Shown here: piece after piece, positions 1 to 5,879 of the stretch
How the letters are laid out: each line of letters opens with the position of its first letter
How positions within the stretch are numbered: the first letter of the stretch is position 1
Source: Christensenella sp. UBA767
GTDB lineage: Bacteria > Bacillota > Clostridia > Christensenellales > CAG-917
Direction: 5' to 3'
Assembly (NCBI GenBank): GCA_002297185.1
Contig: DBJV01000020.1
Location: 130 to 12,568 of the forward strand
DNA length: 12,439 nt
Position numbers and translations under genes: made by a program
The notes under the pieces: model-generated
Database searches by the model: none
What the model was told of the DNA's origin: nothing
The model's input: only the letters and a program-made list of their open reading frames with translations

Positions 1-10
1 TTCCGCAATT

Positions 11-38
11 ATTAATTATTCATTATTAATTATTAATT
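11..38. repeat. A/T heptamer tandem repeat
   Basis: Four consecutive 7-base units of the form ATTAATT, the second reading ATTCATT, lie just upstream of the first gene's promoter, with a partial unit before them. This is low-complexity spacer sequence with no visible coding or regulatory role. A function as an A/T-rich upstream promoter element is possible but not shown. Confidence 0.6.
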
Positions 39-59
39 CAAATATAACCTAATCCTATC

Positions 60-94
60 TTGAAAACACATTATACCTGTGTTACAATACTTTT
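60..94 (+). promoter_or_regulatory. Sigma-70-type extended -10 promoter, leaderless geometry
   Basis: TTGAAA at 60-65 is followed by a 17-base spacer and TACAAT at 83-88, with the extended -10 dinucleotide TG at 80-81. Counting seven bases past the -10 box puts the transcription start at position 95, the A of the downstream ATG. No Shine-Dalgarno sequence exists between the box and the ATG, so the transcript is predicted to be leaderless. The same geometry recurs at addB. Confidence 0.7.
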
Positions 95-547
95 ATGAAA
101 GTACGCATTTACATGACAAAACTGCATCAACAATGGACGTATGGCGAGAGGGAAGATCTTATGCCTTATCTTGACGGTGAGGACGACGAGATATTTGAAT
201 ACGCCGTGCCAAACAACGGCTTTGCAATCATCCTTAAAAACGGATACACATACGACGTCGTTGATACCGAGCAAGACGCAATCGACAAGATAGGCTACAT
301 CTATCGCAATTACGAAGTGTTGCAAAACAACGGCGACAAGTGCTACATCTCGCGTGACAACGTCAAAAAGCGTTATAAAACCCCTGCCGAGGCGCAATCC
401 AAAGGGGAATACGATTACGTCTATGTTCCGCAAGGGATGTATTTCCTCACCAAATTTGGCAAAATCATCGCAATCGGCAAAACCGAGGACGAAATGACGG
501 AAAAGATGTACGAGCATTACTGCGCCAAATACACTTATTTGTGTTAA
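95..547 (+). CDS. Hypothetical protein, 150 aa, predicted leaderless
   Basis: I do not recognise this family. The product is a soluble, tyrosine-rich protein with no signal peptide or membrane segment. It has alternating short strands and charged turns, and ends in a Cys/Tyr-rich tail (YCAKYTYLC). Start choice: ATG at 95 coincides with the predicted transcription start of the promoter at 60-88. The next in-frame ATG at 113 also lacks a ribosome binding site. ATG at 161 is preceded by GAGAGGG, so a shorter product cannot be excluded, but that would discard the N-terminal segment and leave the promoter with a long leader. The gene is 76 bases ahead of the cupin gene on the same strand with no terminator between, so read-through is possible. 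That it is a real gene rests on the promoter and the coherent composition; function is unknown. Confidence 0.72.
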   Translation: MKVRIYMTKLHQQWTYGEREDLMPYLDGEDDEIFEYAVPNNGFAIILKNGYTYDVVDTEQDAIDKIGYIYRNYEVLQNNGDKCYISRDNVKKRYKTPAEAQSKGEYDYVYVPQGMYFLTKFGKIIAIGKTEDEMTEKMYEHYCAKYTYLC

Positions 548-580
548 TACGGTAAAAATCGGCAACAATTCATTTATTGA

Positions 581-589
581 TGATATAAA
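581..589 (+). promoter_or_regulatory. Weak extended -10 promoter candidate for the cupin gene
   Basis: TGATATAAA reads as an extended -10 element (TG, one base, TATAAA). No acceptable -35 hexamer lies 16-18 bases upstream. It would give a leader of roughly 28 bases. Short A/T motifs like this arise by chance, so the call is tentative. Confidence 0.3.
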
Positions 590-623
590 AGAACTGAATT
601 AAGAGGTAATTACGATTACGAGA

Positions 624-944
624 ATGAAAAACATATCAAAAGCAGAAGTTTTGACTCTCAAAGAGCAAGTGTCATATCAAGAAGGGCAGGTGGTCAGCAA
701 AACGCTTGCGCAAAACAGCGCACTCAGCATCACCTTGTTTTCTTTTGACAAGGGCGAAGAGATAAGCGCGCACAAATCAGGCGGCGACGCATTCGTAACC
801 TGTCTTGACGGTGTCGGCAAAATCACCATCGACGGCAAAGAGTATTTTTTGCACCAAGGCGAAAGCATCGTCATGCCCGCAGGTCATCCCCACGCCGTCT
901 TTGGCGAAGAGCGTTTCAAAATGCTCCTCGTCGTCGTTTTCTAA
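624..944 (+). CDS. Small single-domain cupin protein
   Basis: This 106-residue protein is one conserved-barrel cupin of the short (about 105-115 aa) type widespread in Clostridia. Supporting motifs are the DKGEEISAH segment ending at His50, the GGDAFVTCLDGVGKITIDGKEY strand pair (about residues 53-74), and the second cupin motif GESIVMPAGHPHAVFG (about 79-94). His50, His90 and possibly Asp55 or His88 are the likely metal ligands. The classical HxH of cupin motif 1 is reduced to a single His here, as in other members of this subgroup. Substrate is not predictable; small-molecule binding or isomerase/dioxygenase-like roles are known in the wider superfamily. Start: ATG at 624 matches the family N-terminus (MKNI...), but the nearest Shine-Dalgarno-like AAGAGG (601-606) is 17 bases away. 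An ATT start at 615 would sit at better spacing, so the exact start is uncertain by three codons. Confidence 0.88.
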   Translation: MKNISKAEVLTLKEQVSYQEGQVVSKTLAQNSALSITLFSFDKGEEISAHKSGGDAFVTCLDGVGKITIDGKEYFLHQGESIVMPAGHPHAVFGEERFKMLLVVVF

Positions 945-1413
945 TCCAATCACCTCAATCCTCCGCATTAGCGGCGTGCAACGCCCGTCAAACGTTGCTC
1001 GTAAACAGGCGGAGCCGTAGAATATAACTCCATGAAGAGTTGTTGTGAGCATCCACATTCAATCTTCCTTCCAAGCACGACGTGCGCCCCCACCAAGCAA
1101 GCGATATAGCGAAACTGTGGCGGGAGTTTTTATCCGTGCTTGAACTGATAGCGTGTATCGGTTGCGCGGTTAGCAAGAGCAATAAATCTAGCGTGGCTGA
1201 GGCAATGCGCACAGGTGCGTGTTGCCGTTGCCACAGCGACGATTTTTGCTCGCATTCGGCGCAATATCGCTTTTATGATATTTACATCGCTTTTATGATA
1301 TTTTAGTTTGAGAAAATGACATAATTTAGCCCCAAAATTAACATAATTTTTATCAAAAAAATTGCAAAAAAAACGGCAAAAAATCATTAAAAAATAATCA
1401 AAAAATTTACGAT
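945..1413. other. Gene-free region with hairpins and possible decayed or repeat sequence
   Basis: No convincing gene lies here; short open frames on both strands resemble no family I know. Positions 961-1014 can fold, with an outer stem CTCCGC (961-966) with GCGGAG (1009-1014) around hairpin GGCGT-gca-ACGCC (973-985). From about 1020 to 1260 the GC content looks coding-like, then changes abruptly to A-rich sequence after 1300. This could be a dispersed non-coding repeat, a structured RNA, or a decayed gene; the sequence alone does not decide. Confidence 0.45.
1266..1303. repeat. Tandem duplication of an 18-base unit
   Basis: The unit ATCGCTTTTATGATATTT occurs at 1266-1283 and again identically at 1286-1303, a 20-base period. 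Each copy includes ATATC/GATAT-like inverted arms, so each can form a small hairpin. The repeat lies at the border between the GC-richer region and the A-rich tail before the terminator. Confidence 0.8.
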
Positions 1414-1441
1414 AAAAGCGCACCCGAACGAGTGCGCTTTT
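1414..1441 (-). terminator. Intrinsic terminator of the lipoprotein gene
   Basis: A perfect 10-bp stem (AAAAGCGCAC with GTGCGCTTTT) closes an 8-base loop. It begins 21 bases beyond the minus-strand lipoprotein stop. On the minus strand the stem ends in TTTT and is followed by further T-rich sequence. The plus-strand reading also has a TTTT end, so it may act in both directions, but the nearest plus-strand gene ends about 470 bases away. Confidence 0.88.
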
Positions 1442-1462
1442 GATATTGTCAATTGCTGAAAA

Positions 1463-2392
1463 TTAGGAAAGCTTTGCGCCGTCCTTGGTAAGTTCGTAAA
1501 CCATTTCATAAACAACGCCGTCGATTTTGAAGGGTTCTTCGATTTTGACGAGAACGTTTTTGAGGTTCCAACCGTTGTAGGAAACGTTGTTCACGGCATA
1601 GTAGAGAGTTTGCGACATTCCTGCAACTTCGGTGGCTCTTGAAATAATCGTCTTATAGCATTCGATGCCGTTGTCTGCATATTCGGGAATGTTGGCGGTG
1701 AAGTCGTTTTTGACTTTCGCAGTCTCTGAAATGCTTGCGGTCAGATTGACGCTTTGAGCCTCGTTTGCAGATACGAGCGGCATTGCAAATGAGAAAGACA
1801 TAGAACTGCTAAACGTCGAAAGCGTACGCAAAGATTGTTGGAATTCGTTGTTGTCAAAGTAGCAAGTAGCTTTGAAAGTCACCGTTCCCGTGCTTTTTTC
1901 GCCCTCGATCCAACGCTCGTAATTGAAGTTTTTTCCGTCTGAATAGTCGGCTTGAAGTCTGAATTTTTCAACTCCGCCCACGGTTTGCACACGGTATGAT
2001 GCGTGAGGCACCATATAACTGGAGCCGTCGATGAGGTTGAAGTAGCAACCCGTCTTATATTCGGTTTTGCTTTCACCTTCGCCGACAGTCAAAAGCCCCG
2101 TAACAAGCACGCCGCGGTTGACGTTTTGAAGTTCGCCGTTGCCAAATTCTTTCACGGTGCTGCCTTGGTCGTATGCGTCGAGTTTGACGACGTAAGTACC
2201 GTTGTACTCGTCGAGGCGTGCGCCCGTTGCCTTGTTTTTGGCATAGACGACGTAACTAAATTCCTCATGATTGTGGTCGTTGAGGAGATTTACCAACTGT
2301 CCTTGCGGAGTGGCGTTGTTGCAAGCGACAAGAGATATTGCCGATATTGCCACGATTGCGATGACGATTAAACTGAGAAATACTTTTTTCAT
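1463..2392 (-). CDS. Secreted lipoprotein of unknown function, 309 aa
   Basis: The N-terminus is a classical lipoprotein signal: Lys-Lys, a hydrophobic core (about residues 5-21), and lipobox LVAC with the lipidated Cys at residue 24. The mature protein should be anchored to the outer face of the cytoplasmic membrane. The rest, about 285 residues, is rich in Ser, Thr, Tyr and Val with many predicted short beta strands and no further membrane segment. I do not recognise a domain. Start: an in-frame ATG 44 codons upstream exists, but it would place the signal peptide internally and lies beyond the promoter, so the MKKVFL start is chosen. There is no Shine-Dalgarno site before it, and the -10 box is only nine bases upstream, giving a nearly leaderless transcript. 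It is divergent from addB and ends at a strong terminator, so it is probably a single-gene unit with no functional link to AddAB visible. Confidence 0.85.
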   Translation of the reverse strand: MKKVFLSLIVIAIVAISAISLVACNNATPQGQLVNLLNDHNHEEFSYVVYAKNKATGARLDEYNGTYVVKLDAYDQGSTVKEFGNGELQNVNRGVLVTGLLTVGEGESKTEYKTGCYFNLIDGSSYMVPHASYRVQTVGGVEKFRLQADYSDGKNFNYERWIEGEKSTGTVTFKATCYFDNNEFQQSLRTLSTFSSSMSFSFAMPLVSANEAQSVNLTASISETAKVKNDFTANIPEYADNGIECYKTIISRATEVAGMSQTLYYAVNNVSYNGWNLKNVLVKIEEPFKIDGVVYEMVYELTKDGAKLS

Positions 2393-2429
2393 AATGCAAT
2401 TATTATAACATAAAAATACGTTACCGCAA
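2393..2429 (-). promoter_or_regulatory. Extended -10 promoter of the lipoprotein gene
   Basis: On the minus strand, TTGCGG (2429-2424) is followed by a 16-base spacer and TATAAT (2407-2402), with the extended element TG at 2410-2409 one base before the box. The transcription start is expected near 2395, leaving about three untranslated bases before ATG at 2392. Confidence 0.75.
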
Positions 2430-2465
2430 CTGTTCACGCACCGAAAATGCGCCGAATTTGCGAAA

Positions 2466-2485
2466 TTTGCAAAAATTTTTGCAAA
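2466..2485. promoter_or_regulatory. Perfect 20-bp palindrome in the divergent promoter region
   Basis: TTTGCAAAAATTTTTGCAAA is its own reverse complement. It lies between the divergent lipoprotein and addB promoters, 44 bases upstream of the addB -35 box. Its two-fold symmetry suits a dimeric DNA-binding protein. The regulator is unknown; it does not match the Bacillus LexA box pattern (GAAC-N4-GTTC). Confidence 0.45.
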
Positions 2486-2518
2486 AAACAAATAAAAATT
2501 GTTAATTTTTATTTGTTT
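2486..2518. promoter_or_regulatory. 15-bp perfect inverted repeat abutting the palindrome
   Basis: The left arm AAACAAATAAAAATT (2486-2500) and the right arm AATTTTTATTTGTTT (2504-2518) match perfectly around a 3-base centre. It begins exactly where the 20-bp palindrome ends and stops 11 bases before the addB -35 box. The stem is nearly all A-T and lacks a GC core, so it is a poor intrinsic terminator. An operator or UP-like element is more plausible. Confidence 0.5.
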
Positions 2519-2529
2519 AACCAATGGGA

Positions 2530-2564
2530 TTGAAATGGTACATAAAGGGTGATATACTTAAAAT
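2530..2564 (+). promoter_or_regulatory. Promoter of addBA, leaderless geometry
   Basis: TTGAAA (2530-2535), a 17-base spacer and TATACT (2553-2558) form a strong sigma-70-type promoter, with the extended -10 TG at 2550-2551. Seven bases past the box is position 2565, the A of the addB ATG. There is no Shine-Dalgarno sequence upstream. Spacer and box-to-ATG distances are identical to those of the gene at 95. Confidence 0.75.
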
Positions 2565-5500
2565 ATGAAAATAATTATGTCGAATACGTCGGAGGGGGCA
2601 TACCTCGGCGTGCTGAATCAGCTCAAATCAAATCTTGACGGCAAAAGCCAAAACGTCGTCATTGCACCCGACAGGTTCACCGCATCGGTGGAGAGGGGGC
2701 TTATATCCTCGTTGAACGTTGAAAGCACGTTCGGCATAGAGGTTATGTCCTTCACCCGTCTTGCAAACAAACTTATTGGCAACGACATCAAAAAATGTCT
2801 TACGCCGGAAGGCTCGGTTATGCTCATCGGCAAGGTGATATCCGACCTTCGCGACGAACTTGTCTATTACAAAAAAGTGGCGATGACGGAAGGTTTTGCA
2901 AGCGAACTTTACGCCGCGCTTACCGCAATCCGCAACAGCGGCGTATCCTCCGAGGATTTGCTCAAAGCCTCGCAAAAATCGAGCGCGTCGCTCAAGGCAA
3001 AAGCAAGAGATATTGCGCTCGTTTACGAGGGTTATCTCAAAGCGCTCGAGGGCAAGCACAGCGACTCCTCAACGAGGCTTTACGCACTTGCCGAGTACAT
3101 AAAAAATCATCCCAATTGCGTTGCTACGACCAACTTTTATTGCACGGATATTTACGATTTTTCCGCACCCGAACTTGAAATAATCAAAGGACTTTGCGAG
3201 AGCGCGCTCTCGCTCACGATAGGCATAACGTCGGGATACGACAATCCAAACAAGCGTATTTATCCTGACAACGTGCGCAAAAAGCTTGAAAATCTTTGCA
3301 GCGGAAGAGTGCAAATCGAAAGACAAGATATCGCCTTGCCGCCGCAAACTGACGCTATATCAAAGAAATTGTTTGCCTATATTTCCACAAGTGCGGAAGA
3401 GAAGGTCGAAAACGACGGCAAAGTGATTTTGCGCTCGGCAAAGGATAGGCGTGACGAAGTTACCTCACTCGTTTGCGATGTGGTGGCGGCGGTGCGTAAC
3501 GGCGCAAGATACAGAGATTTTGAAGTGTATGCAAGCGATATGGACGCTTACGAGGCGGAACTTAAATCGGCGTTTGAAAGATACGATATCCCGTACTTTT
3601 TGGACAAAAAAGAACTGCTTTCCGAGCAGACTAAAACGAGGTATATTCTCGACGCGATTGCTTGCGTAAGGAGCAATTTCCGCCGCAGAGAAGTGGTTGA
3701 TTTTGCAAAAAATCCGCTGTTTTACGCAAGACTGGAAGGCGGTTTGGATGAAGTATTTGTGTTTGAAAACTACTGCCTGCAATTCAATATCGAGTATGTT
3801 CCAATGGCCTCCGAAAACAAATTCGAGCGTACGAGCGGAAGTAAGTATTTTGCAAGAAACAAGCAAAATGCAAACTTTATCTATGCAAAATGCGACGATA
3901 AAGACGTTGTTTTGGACAATAGCGTTGAAAACGTCATTCCCGAGAGAGTGCGCAAAGCGGTTGTCGAGTGTTTGTCGGACTTTATATTCAAAGGCAAAAC
4001 GAGCAATATTCGCACTTTCGTAAACGCTACTCGAGAACTGTCCGAAAAGGCGGACGTGTATTACAAAAAGCATATAGACAAACTTGCCGCATCCGGAGAA
4101 TACTTCAAAAAGGTTGCAGAGCAAGTTGACGACAAGATAAACGCCGTACTTGACGAGATAGAAAACGTACTCGATTACGTGACGGATATTACGGGATTCG
4201 AGAGCGTGTTTAAGTCTATGCTAAAGACTCTCAAAATCGCGCTTGTGCCTACCTATCTCGATTGCGTGTTCGTGGGCGACGCGGACAGTAGATTTAGCGG
4301 AAACGGGAATATCTACGTGCTTGGCGCAAACAACGGAAAGTTGCCCAGAACTAGCGGTGGCGGCGTCGTTATAACGCCAAAAGACGAGCAAACTCTTTGC
4401 GCTTTGGGCGTTGACATATATCCGAGCGAAAGGCAAAAGGTGCTTACCGAAATGTATGCGGTGTGCGACCTTATGAAAAAGCCCAAAGGGCAACTCGTGG
4501 TAAGTTATGCCGAAAGCGGCGACGGCGGCGCGCTACGCCCATCGACGATTATATTCGAACTTCAAAACATGCTTTGCCAAAACGGCAAGCCGCTTGAAAT
4601 AGAGAGAGCGGACTTTGAGCATTACCGCACGCTCGATGGCTTTGACGACAAAAAAATTTCGTCGGTGTTTGCCACGAGAAAAGGTTGCTCGGACGAGGTT
4701 ATGCGCAATCTCTTTTCAGACAGAACGGACGCAAACAACGGGTGCGTTTTTGCATCCGCAAACGAGTTTGTAAGCGACGTCGATAAGGCGAGAATGAAAA
4801 AGGCGTTGACCGTCCCCGAGCGCATATCCGTTTACGGCGGAGCGTACTTTGAGGGCAGCACGAGCGTAAGCAGGTTGGAAACATTTTACGGCTGTCCGTA
4901 CGCGCACTATTTCAACTATATACTCTCGCTCAGACGACGCAAGGACGGCAAATTCGAGGGTACGGAAAACGGCACGATTCTGCACTACGTTCTTGAGCAA
5001 TTTTTCAAGGACGTAAGAGACGGCGAAATCGACGATAATTCCGATTTAACCGCACTTGCATGCGCATACTTTGACGGTGCGATAAAGGAAAACGGATTTG
5101 AGGTACTACTGGAAAAGGCAGACACGGGAAGATTGCTGTTGCGCGTCAGAGACGAGGGCGCAAAACTCATAACCGACTTATACGAAGTGCAAAAGCGCTC
5201 CTCGTTCCGTCCGTATCTGCTCGAGGCAAAGATAGGCGAGGGACAAATATTGCCTATGTCGCTCGATCTCGGAGACAAAAAAGTCAAACTCAAAGGCACG
5301 ATAGACAGAGTTGATGTGCTGGGAGATAAATTTATAATCATCGACTACAAGACGTACAAGAGCGCGGATTTGTCGCTCAAGGAACTTTATTGCGGACAAA
5401 AGATACAATTGTACGTGTATATGCGCGCGGTGGAAAAGAGTACGGGCGGAAAACCGAGCGGAGTGTTCTATTTCCCGATATTCTCGAGTTTCACAGACGA

Positions 5501-5879
5501 GGACGGCACGAGATACAAATATAAAGGTCAGGCCTCGGACAGTATGGAAACGCTGGGACAAATAGACAATATCGTTGATACCAACCCGCAAAAGGCAATC
5601 GTGCCTTGCAAAAAGGACAAGAAAGGCGCGCTTGCAACGGGAGGCGTGCATTTATCCACGGCACAATTCGATTTGCTCGGAGATTACGCCGTCGAAATTG
5701 CGACCAAAGGCGCAAGCGAGATTGCAAACGGGTATATCAAGCCTTCGCCGATCGCCAAGGAAAAGTGCAAGAGGTGCGACTTTGCAAGCATTTGCGCGTA
5801 CAAGGAAAAATTTGAGAGGAAAGCGCCAAAAGTGAAAAGTATAGAGAGTTTTGAAAAGGAGGGCGAAGAAAATGAGTGA
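2565..5879 (+). CDS. addB: AddB, helicase-nuclease subunit with Fe-S nuclease domain
   Basis: AddB pairs with AddA to unwind and resect double-strand DNA ends for RecA-dependent repair. At 1104 aa it is close to the family length (1166 in B. subtilis). The N-terminal half fits the inactivated helicase-like part (PDRFTASVERGL, VMSFTRLANKL). The C-terminal RecB-type nuclease is intact: GTILHYVLEQF (His807), GTIDRVD (Asp914), IDYKT (Asp927, Lys929) and QKIQLYVYM. The Fe-S cluster ligands are present as Cys777 in YGCPYAHYF and C-x2-C-x5-C at Cys1068, 1071 and 1077, the same spacing as in characterised AddB. Oddity: the N-terminal GxxGxGKT nucleotide-binding motif usual in Firmicutes AddB is missing; the start reads MKIIMSNTSEGAYLG. 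Start ATG 2565 matches the predicted transcription start; ATG 2577 is an alternative without a ribosome site. Its stop overlaps the addA start by eight bases. Confidence 0.95.
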   Translation: MKIIMSNTSEGAYLGVLNQLKSNLDGKSQNVVIAPDRFTASVERGLISSLNVESTFGIEVMSFTRLANKLIGNDIKKCLTPEGSVMLIGKVISDLRDELVYYKKVAMTEGFASELYAALTAIRNSGVSSEDLLKASQKSSASLKAKARDIALVYEGYLKALEGKHSDSSTRLYALAEYIKNHPNCVATTNFYCTDIYDFSAPELEIIKGLCESALSLTIGITSGYDNPNKRIYPDNVRKKLENLCSGRVQIERQDIALPPQTDAISKKLFAYISTSAEEKVENDGKVILRSAKDRRDEVTSLVCDVVAAVRNGARYRDFEVYASDMDAYEAELKSAFERYDIPYFLDKKELLSEQTKTRYILDAIACVRSNFRRREVVDFAKNPLFYARLEGGLDEVFVFENYCLQFNIEYVPMASENKFERTSGSKYFARNKQNANFIYAKCDDKDVVLDNSVENVIPERVRKAVVECLSDFIFKGKTSNIRTFVNATRELSEKADVYYKKHIDKLAASGEYFKKVAEQVDDKINAVLDEIENVLDYVTDITGFESVFKSMLKTLKIALVPTYLDCVFVGDADSRFSGNGNIYVLGANNGKLPRTSGGGVVITPKDEQTLCALGVDIYPSERQKVLTEMYAVCDLMKKPKGQLVVSYAESGDGGALRPSTIIFELQNMLCQNGKPLEIERADFEHYRTLDGFDDKKISSVFATRKGCSDEVMRNLFSDRTDANNGCVFASANEFVSDVDKARMKKALTVPERISVYGGAYFEGSTSVSRLETFYGCPYAHYFNYILSLRRRKDGKFEGTENGTILHYVLEQFFKDVRDGEIDDNSDLTALACAYFDGAIKENGFEVLLEKADTGRLLLRVRDEGAKLITDLYEVQKRSSFRPYLLEAKIGEGQILPMSLDLGDKKVKLKGTIDRVDVLGDKFIIIDYKTYKSADLSLKELYCGQKIQLYVYMRAVEKSTGGKPSGVFYFPIFSSFTDEDGTRYKYKGQASDSMETLGQIDNIVDTNPQKAIVPCKKDKKGALATGGVHLSTAQFDLLGDYAVEIATKGASEIANGYIKPSPIAKEKCKRCDFASICAYKEKFERKAPKVKSIESFEKEGEENE
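5857..5863 (+). promoter_or_regulatory. Shine-Dalgarno site that fixes the addA start
   Basis: AGGAGGG lies inside the end of addB, eight bases before ATG at 5872. It decides in favour of 5872 over the in-frame TTG at 5851. Its strength contrasts with the absence of such a site at addB. Confidence 0.85.

Noticed and set aside
71..568. 165-residue minus-strand frame opposite the first gene
   Set aside because: It covers the promoter and gene at 95-547, has no start signals, and its hydrophobic/His-rich composition is typical of an antisense frame.
988..1212. Short frames on either strand in the gene-free region (988-1212 minus, 1082-1306 plus, 1130-1423 minus)
   Set aside because: They have no ribosome sites, no recognisable domains and mutually overlapping frames. 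They may be part of a repeat but are not supported as genes.
2393..2524. Upstream ATG extending the lipoprotein by 44 residues
   Set aside because: It would bury the signal peptide inside the protein and lies upstream of the recognised promoter, within the palindrome region.
4890..5800. Cas4-like nuclease (Cys cluster plus RecB-type motifs)
   Set aside because: The Fe-S and nuclease motifs are those of the AddB C-terminus in a full-length addB followed by addA; Cas4 shares the fold but not this context.
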